Shown: in pieces, positions 1-12,704 of the stretch | Layout: each line of letters starts with the position of its first letter | Position numbering within the stretch: the stretch's first letter is position 1 | DNA from: Cucumis sativus | Taxonomy: Eukaryota > Streptophyta > Magnoliopsida > Cucurbitales > Cucurbitaceae | Direction: 5' to 3' | Length of the DNA: 64,000 nt | NCBI RefSeq assembly: GCF_000004075.3 | Contig: NC_026658.2 | Location: 3,720,001-3,784,000, forward strand | The notes under the pieces: generated by a model | The model's input: the letters and a program-made list of their open reading frames with translations, nothing else | What the model was told of the DNA's origin: nothing | Databases searched by the model: none | Position numbers and translations under genes: made by a program

Positions 1-56
1 TTCGTTCCTCCAAAGTCATATTCCAAATTCAACTCCCACTTCTAATTAGGATCACC

Positions 57-1874
57 ATGGTGAACTTGGTTGCAGCTCAACGCCCACTCTTACATGCCCT
101 AATGAAGATGGCCGGTGTCGTACCTTACTCGGTCGACATCGAGCCCGGCACCATCATGAACTTCTGGGTCCCTATCGAGTCTCTCCCTAAAACCAAAAAA
201 GGCCAACCCCCGAAACCTCCGCAAAAACCAACCAAGCCTGTTGTTATCTTGATTCATGGTTTTGCAGCTGAAGGTATTGTCACTTGGCAATTTCAGGTAT
301 TAACTACACAAATTCTAACATACAACTATAATTAAAATGAGTTACAATTATCTTTGATTCAAAACAATTTAAATTCCTATCACATAAATTAGTATTAAGA
401 TAAATTAATAGATAAACTAATTAGTGACTGTATATTTTAAAAAGAATACATAGCCCACATCATAGAAAAAGGAATATTCATATCTAAATTCAATGAAATT
501 CTTTGAAGTTAGACAAAAAGATGATACGAAATTGAAAGTTGAATAGAGAACTATAGATAGAGATCAAAAGTGTTTTTTTGTTAACCAATTTTTTCAATTT
601 TGGATGTGCTTATTTAGGTGGGTGCTCTTTCAAAACAATACTCTGTTTACGTGCCCGACCTTCTATTTTTTGGCGACTCCATCACTGATAAAACAGAGCG
701 CTCACCGGCGTTCCAAGCGGAGTGTTTGGCAATAGGGCTGAGGAAGCTCGGAATTGAGAAATGTTCGGTGGTGGGGTTTAGTTACGGCGGGATGGTGGCG
801 TTCAAATTGGTGGAGCTCCGACCAGAACTGGTGGATGCCATGGTGGTTTCTGGCTCGATTTTGGCTATGACAGATTCAATCAGCGACGAGACCCTGCACA
901 GATTAGGGTTTAGGTCCTCCTCGGATCTCTTACTTCCGACGTCTGTCAAGGGTCTGAAAGCTCTTCTCTCAGTCGCTGCTCATAAAAAACTCTGGTTTCC
1001 CGATCGACTCCATAAAGACTTCCTGGAGGTCAGTACGAATACTCTGAGCTATATGTATGTATGTATATATAACACATAAAGACTGGTAATTGGTTCTCAT
1101 CATAGAAAATACTATTTTTACTGAAATTCAATACTCCTGCGACATGACAGAATGAAATTGATGTATATAGAACTTTAAACTAATATATTGAAGTGATGAT
1201 TGAAATTAGAGGGGACTAGCTACGTGATGAACCTAACAGTTTTTTACGTAATTGGCTATTGTTTACTCTACAAAATTTTGAAATTGAATTGCAGGGGATG
1301 TTCCTGTCATTATTTACGTTTGATTTATTTATTTTTGCCCATGATGAACAATTGTAGGTGATGTTCAATAACAGGAAAGATAGAGCAGAGCTCCTTCAAG
1401 GCTTAGTTATCAGCAACAAAGACACCATAGTTCCGAAGTTTACTCAGGCAAATATTTCACACCTCTGTCTTTCTTAATTGTGTGCTTCCATTTTCTTTCA
1501 GTTTAAGAATGCGCTAATGATTCTTCATCTCTCTCTCTTTCCTCTGCAGAAGATACATCTTTTATGGGGCGAAAACGATCAGATTTTCAATGTAGACCTC
1601 GCCCGAAAACTACAACAGTATGCATGATTTTCATTATTTGAAATTGGAATCCAGAGTTTGTTTCAGTTCTAAACTATCATACATACACATATATTTTGTC
1701 TAATGAAAATTGTTGATGTGATAATGTGTGTTCTGTAGAGAATTAGGAGACAACGCGACATTTAGAGGCATACCGAAAGCGGGTCACTTGGTTCACTTGG
1801 AACGACCTTGCGTCTACAATAGATGCCTCAAGCAATTCCTTGCTACTCTGCATTCAGATGCACAAACCAAATGA
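57..1874 (+). CDS. Alpha/beta-hydrolase fold protein, five exons
   Basis: Exons 57-296, 618-1028, 1358-1447, 1550-1617 and 1739-1874 join in frame to 314 residues and a stop. The fold signature is complete: His67-Gly68 oxyanion strand, nucleophile elbow G-F-S-Y-G with Ser135, acid Asp257 in L-W-G-E-N-D, and His286 in A-G-H-L-V-H. It resembles the plant clade annotated after bacterial meta-cleavage hydrolases and monoglyceride lipases (Arabidopsis At2g18360/At4g36610 type). The substrate is unknown and no transit peptide is obvious. Intron 3 has a GC donor (CAG|GCAAAT) at 1448; the other introns start with GT. The next gene downstream is the ZF-HD factor, an adjacency I remember from Arabidopsis. 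The ATG at 57 is the first in frame, but the 5' leader is cut by the window edge. Confidence 0.9.
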
Positions 1875-4026
1875 AATCATTCGTATACTGTTTTTCCATT
1901 TTTTTTCTAAACAAATTAAAATTCACATTTATGTGTTTGATTGATTGATCAAACAATAGCACTTTTTTCTTTGTAAAGTGAATGATTTTTACCAACCTTT
2001 ATCTAATCTTTATAAAGAAGTTAGGATTTTATATTTCAAAAGTGGGATCCTGGGATTTGTCTGCCTTGAACAAAGAGCATATAATATTCCATTTGACAAA
2101 CGTACGTGTATCAAACAAAATGTAAGTTTTATTAGTCTTCTTGTTTGTAACATTCGCGCACTAAAACATAAATACACACAATAACAGAAAAGAAGGAATA
2201 AGGAATAAGGAAGACAAAAAGTCCATTTTCCGCAATGTGGCAGGCAAATCAATGAACTTTGATTAATCATCAAGCCAAGATATAAGTTAACTAGCTATGA
2301 AGCAACTAAGCAAAGCATGTGATTCGCAATCATGTCTGTAGGTTTGTGTTGACGTATATTATTATTTATTGTTTTTATTAGGGTAGATTAATTAGAAAAC
2401 TCACTATACTTCCTTCCTCTAGTTTTACAGTCTGAACCTCCTAAAACTAGATATTGGGCAAACCTCCAAACCTTACGTCATCAATACAGACGACTAACGT
2501 CCCTTTCTGATGTGTATAACATAATAACAGTTTATGTTTCAAACAGTGACGTATTCCGAAATTTTGTTGAGTTTAAACTTAGATCTAAAAGAGATTGAAT
2601 AAAATTTTTAATAATCGTTAGACTAGTCACTACGTCTATATCAAATTTGCTCATGCCCTCAACTTCTTTCTCTCCTACATTTTCGAGAGCTAAATGTGGA
2701 CTAAACCCCCGACTAGCTTCTTTCTCAATGAATGAGTAAACTGGAATCAAAAATCAAATTTTCATTTCTAATTATTCTAGCAAAATTGATGTTTAAGTAA
2801 GAGTATTAGCCGAACAAAAGTATATCAAATATAGAATTTAGTATAGGTCCAGGGCTCATCTCCCAATTTTATTGTCTTTATATAAACAAAATTAATTTAT
2901 GTTTAATATTTGAGACAGTTTAGTGGTAACTATGGTTCTCATTTCCTCTTGCAACTAGAGTTTAAGTCTTTGTTGTGTAGTTTTTTTTCAGATTTTTATT
3001 TTTTCTCTAAGTTATAACTCGAAGTCATTCAATAAATTTACTGGATCTGCCACTGTTGATATGTCTTGTCTTAACAACTTCAATGTTGGGAACGTAACTT
3101 ATACATACCATATATCATACAATGAACAGTGCAATGACAAAAATGACTTAACCATCAATTACACTATGTTGAAAGTAAAGATAAAAACACAGTAAATAAA
3201 CTATGTGAAGAAAACAAATTTGTTCTCTTGCAATATATACCCAAGAAAATACATCACAACAGAACCTTGACCTTGCTTGATTTGATCATATCTTACTTTT
3301 ACTCCAGCAAGGATTAAAATATCTGTAAATTCAAGGGTTGGACATCCATATTTACATCTTTTATGAATGCTCAAAATATGCCATCTAATTTGTTTCGGAG
3401 CAAAAACAACTTAATTGTTAATCTAAATAAATTTTATTAATTTTGTAACTTCTAAAAACATCCGTCCATATTGATATTTTGTCAATATACCTGCAGATAT
3501 ATATCCTTAAAATTGAAACCTGCATGACATCTCTCAAATACAACAAAATAGAAAAACCGAAAAATTAATTATTTAGACTATGTTTGATAACCATCTCGTT
3601 CTCCATCTTTACACATGTATTATTATTCTCAATCTTACTTTCATTTAACTTTGCCCTTGCTACATGGAGAGGTTCAAAGGCACTTGTTTTAAACAATCCA
3701 AGAACAATTTGAAAGAAATTCAAAGGAGAAGGAGCTCTCAACTTTAGATATCACAACACAAAGTGATAAAAGAAATTGAAAAGGAAGAAGTGAAGATGGA
3801 GATTTAAACCATTAGTAGTATGTAAATAACAAATTAAATAATAGGAAGTTAATTTACTAAACAAACAACCAAAAATGATTCATAAACGAAACTTTTTAAC
3901 ATTACAACATGACTGTTTTCAATTTTAGCAAATGATAAAAGTACTGAAATAAACAACAAAGTCATAATTAAAAGTCTATTTGATAAAACTTTTGGATTTT
4001 GTTTTCTTCTTAATCATAAAATCATA

Positions 4027-4032
<6 letters not shown>

Positions 4033-4076
<44 letters not shown>
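4033..4076. repeat. (TA)n microsatellite
   Basis: About 44 bases of nearly uninterrupted TA dinucleotide lie in the upstream intergenic region of the ZF-HD gene. Such runs are usually length-polymorphic. Confidence 0.9.
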
Positions 4077-4077
<1 letters not shown>

Positions 4078-4289
4078 CATTAAAATCTACTGAACCACAC
4101 AAAATTTTAATATAGTGAAAAAGAAATTTGGTAAAATAGTGTTTTGTTCTTTTCCGAAAGTTGTCAAAAATAACAAATTTGACAAAATATTTACAATATA
4201 TAGCAAAATTTTTAAATTTTAATAATAATAAATATCGATATATTTATATGCTTATATGAGTGGCATCGATAAACCGTGATAGAATAATC

Positions 4290-4412
4290 GATAATCGAAT
4301 TTTTGAACATCAACTTCAACCCAACCCATATTTTAAATTAACTCAACTCAACTCATATAATATGAGTTGAACGGTTGGAATAGTCTAGTTATTTGGATTG
4401 AACTCTTATACC
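4290..4412. repeat. Degraded 'aacccaaccc' MITE remnant
   Basis: The run of ttcaacccaaccc, followed by an atatgagttgaa palindrome and a right end resembling ttatttggattgaactcttatac, matches the inner and right parts of the better preserved hAT-type MITE at 21144-21619. No intact ends or target duplication are visible, so this is an old copy. Confidence 0.5.
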
Positions 4413-4459
4413 TCTCGTCAACGTGTGAAAATGTGAGAGCGAAAGAAGTGGATCTTTTT

Positions 4460-4533
4460 ATCTATTGTCTTTCTCTTTATTAATCATTAATCAATTATCT
4501 ATTGTCTTTCTCTTTATTAATCATTAATCAATT
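4460..4533. repeat. 37-bp perfect tandem duplication
   Basis: Two adjacent identical 37-base units (4460-4496 and 4497-4533) begin atctattgtctttctc. The lack of divergence suggests a recent local duplication. Confidence 0.9.
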
Positions 4534-4828
4534 CATTAATTAATTTGGGGAATAGAAAGGCGTGTGAAATGAATAATTATTTGCTTCATTGAGGGATGAA
4601 ATTAAACTTTAATTTCTCTCTTTTTTAAAAAATATATATATTATATATATAAATTAAATATCATTAGGGACATGAAAACTAGGGCGAGAAAAGATCTAAG
4701 AAGATATTATATTTAAATTAGTAGATCTCATTAATTTAATCCAAAATGGGAAACCAAAGAAAGAAAGAAAGAAAGAAAGATGTAGAAGAAGGGAATCCAC
4801 ACAACACCCTTTATTCAATTAATTCATA

Positions 4829-6261
4829 ATGGAATTCAAAAACCAACAAACCACATCTTCATCTCACCATCACCTTCCTTTTCAATATTCCCTCAGACCC
4901 AGAACAGATCCTCCTCCTCCTCCTCCTCCTCCTCCTCCTCTCAATCTAGATCCCGCCCCTGCTTCCCCAACCTCCACTCCGCTTCGATACAGTCAATGCT
5001 TGAAGAACCACGCCGTGAAGACTGGTGGCCATGTGCTCGACGGCTGTGGCGAGTTTATGCCCAGTGGGGAAGATGGTACTCCTGATAGCTTTAAGTGCGC
5101 CGCCTGCGAATGCCACCGGAGTTTCCACCGGAGAGTATTGGAAGAAGAAGATATAACCAACAACACCCGCCTTCACATCCTTACTTCCGGTATGTTTCAT
5201 TTAACTTCAACCTTCAAATATATATCCATAAATATATATAAATTTAAGCTTTAATTTCATCCCATTATTTGTTTAATGTCTAAATTTAATAATCGAACTA
5301 AAAAATTTATAAACCATTGCAAAATTTTCTCATTCGATAGTGTGTATCCATGATAAAATACAAAATTTTACTCTATTTTAAATATATTTTTGGTCATTTT
5401 ATTTTTTTTAAGACTACTTTTCAATTTATGCTTTAAAATTTATTTAATTTTAATCATAAGTTTTCAATAAATCTCTAGTATCATTACGTGTTTCTCACGT
5501 GTTAATATTATTATTATTATTTAAAAAATTAGATAAAAAAATAAATTTCAAACACTAAATTTGAGATTTATTAAAATTCTGTAGATTAAAATTAGATAAT
5601 TAACTGTATAAAAATTAAAATGGAACAAATTTAAATAATTGAAAGTATATAATTCAAGATAACTAGTAAATAGTATGATTTAATAATAAGAAAAAGAAAA
5701 ACAAAGGTTAGCCATCAAATTTAATTAACTTATAGATTACAATAATTTATTGATACGATCGTGTTTAAATTTTAAATGATAAGAATGTAAATAGAAAAAA
5801 ATTCTTAATTATTGTGCGTGTGTATATAAGGAAGCATAGACACATTGATCAGCTAATTCAAATCATATTGTTTTTAACATTTGGCTCTATCAGCGCCACC
5901 ACAATATAATACCCAATTCAGCAATGGAAACAACAATAATAAGCAGTACCCTGGGAGGACTCGTGTTGCTCCGATGATGATGACGTTCGGGGGTTCAACG
6001 GAAGCCCCAGCAGAGTCGTCAAGCGACGGTGGTGCAGAAGCATCGGGGAAGCAGAAGAAGCGGTGTAGGACAAAGTTCAGCGGAGAACAAAAGGGGAAGA
6101 TGATGGAGTTGGCGAACAAGATAGGGTGGAAGATTCAGAAGGCTGATGAGGAAGAAGTGCTTAAATTTTGCAATGAAATTGGGGTAAAGAGACAAAATTT
6201 TAAGGTATGGATGCACAACAACAAACAATTACCACCTACCAACAACAATTCATCAGGATAA
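4829..6261 (+). CDS. Zinc-finger homeodomain (ZF-HD/ZHD) transcription factor
   Basis: Exons 4829-5189 and 5894-6261 join in frame (T-S-A-P-P-Q at the junction) to 242 residues. Residues about 53-100 are the ZF-HD dimerisation finger (Y-S-Q-C-L-K-N-H-A ... G-C-G-E-F-M-P-S ... [14 protein letters not shown]) with all spaced Cys and His residues. Residues about 175-232 are the divergent homeodomain (R-C-R-T-K-F-S ... [10 protein letters not shown]). A run of 11 prolines, coded by a CTC/CCT microsatellite, precedes the finger. Nuclear; expected to bind ATTA-core sites as a dimer. The position next to the first hydrolase matches Arabidopsis HB24 (ZHD6, At2g18350). A 704-bp intron between finger and homeodomain is odd, because most members of this family are intronless. 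Confidence 0.93.
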
Positions 6262-7173
6262 GACTAGCTTAACTTTATTTATATATATCTTCATGTATTA
6301 TTATTGCAATATTAACAAAAGTTTCATCATGGAAAATGCTAAATTAACGTTATTTAATTTAAAAGTTAATTGATGGTTTTGAAATAATGATTTTAGTGGA
6401 GAATGATATGAACATGTTCAGTACTTAGTTTGCATCTGTTGTTGAATATAACAAGAATCGTAAGATAAACCTGTAAAGCTTTTTTGCATTCTTCAATTTG
6501 TATTCTGAGCTTACGTACGGTTAAGGTTGCTCTCCCATATATCCATCATGTTAATTACAGTCATATCTAAGCAAATTTCAGAAGTTCTCTCCATCCATTT
6601 ATGTGCTTTAGGACGACCTCCAAGCTTCTCACTTGTCCCATGAAATCATGTTTAATTAGTACTCAGTCTGCATCTGTTGTGTTATTTATGTTGTTAACAT
6701 GAGAGGAGTTTAACCTGCCTGCATACTCATATGTTCATTTATATGTTTCTTACCCAAGTTCATTTCTTTTCTTTTAACACATGAGACGAAGTAAAATTGA
6801 TTTTAAACCGGAGATGAAACAAAATTGATTTTAAATCTTAACGTGACTAATAATAAAATTGAGTTTAGATAACTACACAAGTGAAAATATATTTAAATTA
6901 GACTTTCTCAAATTTTGTAAATTAAAGTCGCAACGATCTCATCAAATTTTGTTACTTTCTAAATTCTTTCTAGAATGCAATTTAGATATATATGTTCCTT
7001 TTGTATAAAATAAAAATACGAAGCAAAGAAACGAAACTAAAAACACTTCTCCACTTCGATCAACCAATATTTTATTAAACATCCCAACGAAAGCATCCAT
7101 TACAACTCAGTCTCTAGACCGAAAAGTAAAATCGAAATCAATACAATTCAACCCAAAACCAAAAACAACTTCT
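6262..7173. other. Intergenic region between convergent ZF-HD and LEA genes
   Basis: It holds the presumed 3' ends of the two genes. It is AT-rich, and I see no further gene or defined repeat. Confidence 0.6.
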
Positions 7174-8092
7174 TCACAGCTCAGCACTCTTCTCCCTAAT
7201 CCTACACCCAATTTCCCCCGCCGTCTTTGACGCCATTTCTCTCGCCGTTTCGCAGTTCTCATTCTTCTTCTCCTTCGCCGCCTCATACATCTCCGCCGCC
7301 TTATCTTTCCCGCTCACCAGCGTCTCTTTCACCTTCTCCGCCGCCGGCCCCACCACACCCTCCGACTTGCTCTTCAGCTTGCTCGCCGCTTCCGACGCCG
7401 CCTTCGCTGCCTCTCCCGCTTTCTCAGATGCGTAATTAGATGCATCTGATCATCATTAACGATTTCGTTAATTTGAATAATCTACATATGTAATTGGTTT
7501 GGGTTTTTCATTTTTCATTTTTTTGCTTTAATACAAATTTTACCTGAGGCTGCTGTGTTAATTTTTTCTGTAGTTTTAATGGCTGCATCCCCTGCTTTAT
7601 CCGCTACGTTATGCGCGGTCTCTTTTATTTCTTCTTCGTTCAATCCTAATCCCCTGTTTTAAATTTAACCCATTCATATTTAAAAAAAAAAACAAAATAT
7701 CTTAATTTTTCTGATTCTGTAATGTAATATAATCTAAAAAACGATGTTTGAATGGATCATTTCATTTAGTTCTGTTTGATTTACGATTCTATATCAACAA
7801 AAATAGAGCAGAATTAAAATAGAAATTAGAAGAAGAAAAAGAGGTGTTACCTGGAAATCTTGTTGTAAGCCCAGTTGGACCAGGACTCAGTCTTGTCCTT
7901 AGCCTCGGTGTATACTTCAGAAGCCTTAGATTTGACAGCTTCGGCTTTCTCATCAAGATTTGCACCTTCCGCAATTTCACTCATATTATTCTTCACATCT
8001 TTTACTGCTTCTTCACCAAACCCACTGCATTTCTCCGCCACCAACACCAGCCATACCACCGCCACCACTAACGTCCTCGTTTTCCTCCCCAT
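7174..8092 (-). CDS. LEA-type (group 4-like) protein with signal peptide
   Basis: Reading the minus strand, exons 8092-7851, 7653-7544 and 7445-7174 join in frame to 207 residues. A hydrophobic N-terminus (V-V-A-V-V-W-L-V-L-V at about 9-18, then S-G-F) looks like a secretory signal. The rest is Ala/Lys/Glu-rich amphipathic helix of LEA type, with repeats such as D-K-A-G-D-A-A, S-E-K-A-G-E-A-A-K-A-A and A-A-E-K-V-K-E-T. Such proteins are disordered when wet and protect membranes or proteins during drying. Three ACGTGGC elements lie about 340-400 bp upstream of the ATG, which fits ABA or drought induction. The neighbourhood (hydrolase, ZF-HD, LEA) matches Arabidopsis At2g18340-18360. A second, broken copy lies 7 kb downstream. 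Confidence 0.88.
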
Positions 8093-8429
8093 TCTCTCTC
8101 TTTTATTTTTATTTATTATTTTTTAAAAAAAAATCCTTCTTTTCTTCAATTATTATAATTCTCTTTTCTCCGATCAGATCCCCTCTACCACCGGTCCACC
8201 ACCACCACCACCACCAAAATTAAAAATAAAAATAAAAATTATATATAAAAATTCAAATTTATACAGAAAACGAAAATTGGGAATGGAGATCGATAAGTTA
8301 AAAAAGAAAGAAGAAAAATGGGAATGGAGATTGGGCGGTGAAGTTTATAAGTTCAAGTTTTGAATAAATTTATATATAATGTGCGGTTTGGGAGGTTTTT
8401 GGGACAGAAGCCGGTGAGGGGAGACGGTT

Positions 8430-8490
8430 ACGTGGCTTGTTTGTATCAGACGTGGCGGTTATTTACCTCGTCGTATCTCGATTACGTGGC
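8430..8490 (-). promoter_or_regulatory. Cluster of three ABRE (ACGTGGC) elements
   Basis: The plus strand shows acgtggc at 8430-8436, 8450-8456 and 8484-8490, upstream of the minus-strand LEA gene. ACGTGGC is the classic ABA-responsive element bound by ABF/AREB bZIP factors, and several copies are usually needed for ABA response. The first two are also present in the duplicated promoter at 15251-15278. Confidence 0.7.
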
Positions 8491-8499
8491 GCCTTCGAG

Positions 8500-10900
8500 G
8501 CTTACGTTTGATGGGACACGTATTGATTTTGCATGGACCCACTTTTCTGCTCGTTTCGTATTTTACTTCTTCTCATTCCGATTTCCACCAAATCAGCTTT
8601 TACCCATTCCTCATTTCCTTTTTAAATTCATATGCCTTTAAAGGTTATTTGATTAGGACATTGCCAAATTCTCTTCATCTATTCATTTACTAAACTCATT
8701 CACTATGTCTTTCACAATTCTCCATATATTTGTTTTCTCTTTTTAAGATTCTATTATCCAAACCATGTAAATTTTGAACATATATATATATATATACACC
8801 ACATATTTTTTTAGTTGTTTTACACGTTTCCATTGGCTTCTTTTTATTAAAGACAAAATTCATCCATGGTTATTAGCTAATTAAATCCTCATATTTAGTT
8901 GTTACGTTGGTCTTGACTTAAAATTTAACCTGTAAGCTTTGTGAGGCCTGTGTATATGAAAGACAGAAGTTATAAGTGCCTAACATTGAAGATAATTTTG
9001 GAGAGTTTATCACTGAGGAGCCTAGATCATGTATGATCTTCTTGAATTTTAATAAATGACATTTTCAATTAAACTAAAGATGTTTAGAGGTAAGTAAGTG
9101 TGATTACATTGAACTTGGATAACCTCGTTTTCGTGTTCTATTCTATCTTCTCGTGATGTTACTTTGAGTCTTCAACAGAGTCAAATCTTGTCTTCAATAG
9201 AGTCAAACAAGAAGGATGGATATTGAATTATTGCTTTTGTCAAATCTATTCATAATGATCTCCTTCTCCAATGCTAACCTAACTTCATGGACTATGTACA
9301 CTGCATTATGGAATAAAATCAGAATAAATTGGATAACCATTAATTTTAAGTTTGTTCTGTTTTATAACATAATTATTTATAAATAATATTGTTATTTTCT
9401 AATAGAAAATATTAATTACTTTTGTTCTAAAATAATTTTAATTTTCAAAAGCTTTCATTAACTAATATCTGATCATATCTTTTAGATCGAAATCAAACTA
9501 GTTTTGAGTGATTTTTAAATATTGGTAATTATTAGAATTTAAAATAACCGAAGAGTTCCTAATTATTTTAAGGTTCTAATTGGAATTGCAAATCATTTAA
9601 TATTCTTTTGATTTTTAAGACTTTATGAAAGCCTACATTGTAATTCGAAATATGGGAGAAAAATGAGAGCATTTATATCCATTTTGAGTGTTGTGTTTTC
9701 AAATTGTTTTTCTTTTCTAACTCAATATAACAACAAAGAAATTGATTATCTGTGGTTTGAAATTTCAAATACTACAGTTTGGAATGCTTAGAAGTGAGAG
9801 TTCTCTTCTTTTTACTTAAATTTGATATTTAAGAAGAGAGAAAAAAAAAAAGATGAAAACTGTATGAGGAATTAAAGAATGAAAATTAAGAGGTTGTATA
9901 AACACAAATGTAAAATTGGGAAGTAGATAAATAAGAATGGAGAGAGAGGGGAAATATAAAGAAGAGAGGGGAGGTGTGTTGATTAACTATTTTCTATTGT
10001 TATGAGTATTAATGCATAGTTTAAATATATATATATATATGGAAGAAAATGAATGTAGCTTGGGTTCATTTTGAGCCCAATACCATATGGTCCAAAAGAA
10101 GTGAACCAAGTCCACAAGAAATGTTATTAGTTTTAATATTTTTGACTCATTGTACGTAAGTTGTATGAGTCTATTCTAGTTTTGAGTCCACACACATAAA
10201 TAAGATACAGGGCATAACAAATTTAATAAATTTTAATAAATAGTAATTAAAAATTTCAACTATATATTATAACGAGATAACAAAACATTTATTAAATGTA
10301 TTATAATAGTTCACTTTCACTCCAAGACGAGAGAGAGATTTAAACGTCCATATCTTTATTTTATTGAAGAGAAAAGGAGAAATAAACTTTCTTTTAGTAA
10401 AACCTGAATTATCAAGTAAGTATTAGTTTTTTTTCTTTTTCTTTTTGACATTTTTCATCCAAAAACAAATTACGGTAAAGATATTGAAATTTTTTTTAAG
10501 AAAACAAGTATAAAGGAATATGTTATCGAACCTTTTGGAACTTGGGGGAATTTGTTTTTGACAAAATACAAAATTTAGAAGTGCTTTGCATAATCTATTT
10601 ATTTAAAGTCAATTAACATAGCTTACCCCTTCATGTCTATCTTATACTAAATGTCAGCCAATTATCTCCTCAGATCTCTCATTCTACGAGGCCCAAGTTG
10701 GGCCCAATGTAAAACTGCTACATAACAATTTTATTTTCTCAGATCATATATTTTAGAAAATTTTATTAAAATTTTATGAAATGTGCTCAGAAAGAAAAAA
10801 AGTTACACAGATATGATAAACCTATATTATAATAATATATATTTTTTAAAAAAATTACGAATATATAGCTTGCTCAACGTAGTTACATGTCAAAGACACT
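8500..10900. other. Intergenic AT-rich DNA
   Basis: Low-complexity AT-rich sequence with short (TA)n runs near 8782 and 10024. The first 300 bases are the upstream part of the LEA duplication block. I see no gene or defined element in the rest. Confidence 0.6.
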
Positions 10901-10924
10901 TATCCTAAAATTACAAACAAAGCA

Positions 10925-11950
10925 TTTAACTTAACTGAAACCAGCGCAAGCAGGTATGTGGAGCGAGTTGTGATAGCTTGGTATCATAGCATGGTTTTGG
11001 AAAACCTGATAATTTTAAAGCATGGTGGCTAAGTGTTATAAGTTATTCTTGTAGGAAGGATATAAGTAAATTTGCCGCTAAAAAGAGGTAGAGGTGCAAG
11101 AAGTAGATCAAGAGCAACTACTGAACTCACGATGGACTCAAAAGCGCATTCAATTAACCCTTATGCAAGAAGAAATGGTTTATGATAGAGTTGCTCAAAT
11201 ATTGATAAATGTCTTGGGATAGCAACCCGAAGCACTAGGAGCTACTGAGTTTAGTAGAACAACTAAACTAGAAGAAACTTGAGAAGTGGATAAGAATATC
11301 GGAGAAGTGTTTTCAAGTTATGAAGTGTACTTAACAATATTTTTGTTGCAAGAAGAGGCCGAAGAGGCGGATTTTGGAAGAGAATAAGTGAGGAAGAGTA
11401 GACTAGAAAGATTTCAAGGAAGTGTTCAATGGCAAGTACTTTTCCAAAGTTTTCATAGATGCAAAAATAGATTAATTTCTCCGTTTGGAACAAGTAAAAG
11501 AAGTCCACATAGTTGGCTAAGTATGTCATAATAGTTGGCTAAGTATGTCATAGCACTAATTGCCTCAAAGACTGAGAGATACAGGTGATTTGTAAATGGT
11601 TCGCAGGGAGAGATTAGAATTCTATTATGCTAATTATGGTAAGAAGCGACCACGCACAACTGGGGGATGCAAGGATCAAGTTCTGACTTCGGCTAAGAAG
11701 GAGAAAAAGAAAATTTGAGGAATAAGAAAGCTAAAACCACTTTAAATCAAGTGTTGCAATTGAGCAACGATCAAGTGATTAAGTGTTGAGTGACGAGAAA
11801 GGGCGTCACAAGAAGGAATGTCCAATTATTTTTGCCAAAGGCAAAGAAGGTTTAAAACATATGCAAGTAGCAATCGAATGCATCTCATTCGATTCAACAG
11901 TCTACGCGCAAGAAGGATCCGCATTTGACAAAGTAAAGCAAATGATTGAT
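10925..11950 (+). mobile_element. LTR-retrotransposon relic: primer-binding site and gag-like remnant
   Basis: A fossil. At 10979-10990 tggtatcatagc resembles the initiator-tRNA-Met primer-binding site of plant LTR elements. It is followed by sequence recalling the Arg/Gly-rich start of Ty3/gypsy-type polyproteins (R-G-R-G-A-R-S-R-S near 11090), a gag-like middle, and near 11790-11825 a zinc-knuckle-like G-R-H-K-K-E-C-P. It carries many breaks and clearly codes for nothing. I could not recognise LTRs or a pol region, so the borders are approximate. It looks old. Short tandem duplications lie within and after it. Confidence 0.55.
11509..11552. repeat. 22-bp perfect tandem duplication
   Basis: Units 11509-11530 and 11531-11552 (atagttggctaagtatgtca plus ta) are identical and adjacent. 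Confidence 0.9.
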
Positions 11951-12026
11951 TGACGTAGAATTTTAAAAAAAATGAAAAAGAAAAGTTAGATGTAAAAGTT
12001 ACAGCTGCTTGTAAAGTTGTAACCTC

Positions 12027-12172
12027 GAGTTAAGTAGTAATATTTTTGAAAGTTTGAAATTTGTTTTTTTCTTGTAGTGTTGAGTTAAGTAGTAATATTT
12101 TTGAAAGTTTGAAATTTGTTTTTTTCTTGTAGTGTTTTGAAAGTTTGAAGTTCGTTTTTTCTGGTAGTGTTT
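12027..12172. repeat. 55-bp tandem repeat, two full units and a partial third
   Basis: Units 12027-12081 and 12082-12136 are near-identical and begin gagttaagtagtaatattt. A shorter diverged third unit (ttgaaagtttgaagttcg) follows to about 12172. Confidence 0.9.
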
Positions 12173-12340
12173 TGGAAGTTCGAAGTTTTATTTGTTTAAA
12201 TTTTTTTAAATTTTGATAAAATTTCTTTAAAAAAGAGCCGTAAAGTTAAGAGTTAAAAGTGTTAGGATATTGTCCACCTTGTTTGAGGAAGAGAAGAAAG
12301 AACTTATTTAGTAAAAAAATTTATCTAGAACGATATTGTC

Positions 12341-12400
12341 CACTTTGAATATATAACTTTATACGAATTACACTTTGAATATATAACTTTATACGAATTA
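12341..12400. repeat. 30-bp perfect tandem duplication
   Basis: Units 12341-12370 and 12371-12400 begin cactttgaatatataacttt and are identical. Confidence 0.9.
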
Positions 12401-12704
12401 CTTATATACCAAAGACACGACTCACACACATATATATATATAAGTAAAAATGCTATTTAAATTTTTCTTGAAAAACTTAACAATAAACTAGCATATTATT
12501 AGACACTTTGAAGGTTGGTTAGAATTACAAAATTTACAAGATACAAAAACTAAAACAATATTTAGAAGAAAAACAACTCAACAAAAAGACACAAAAATTC
12601 ATCTTTCTTACACAAGATTTGAATTGTTTTTGAAGCAGTCAGAATGAATAAGAAATTAATGACCATTTAAAAGATGAGATCTCTAGAAGCATAATTATAT
12701 GACA

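Larger units (their letters stand above)
1875..4828. other. Intergenic AT-rich DNA, no supported gene
   Basis: Only short ORFs without coding character occur here (for example 1978-2184 + and 2532-2750 -). The stretch contains a (TA)n microsatellite, degraded pieces of two dispersed repeat families near 4190-4410 and a 37-bp tandem duplication at 4460-4533. A GAAA run near 4757-4780 lies just upstream of the ZF-HD gene. Confidence 0.7.
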
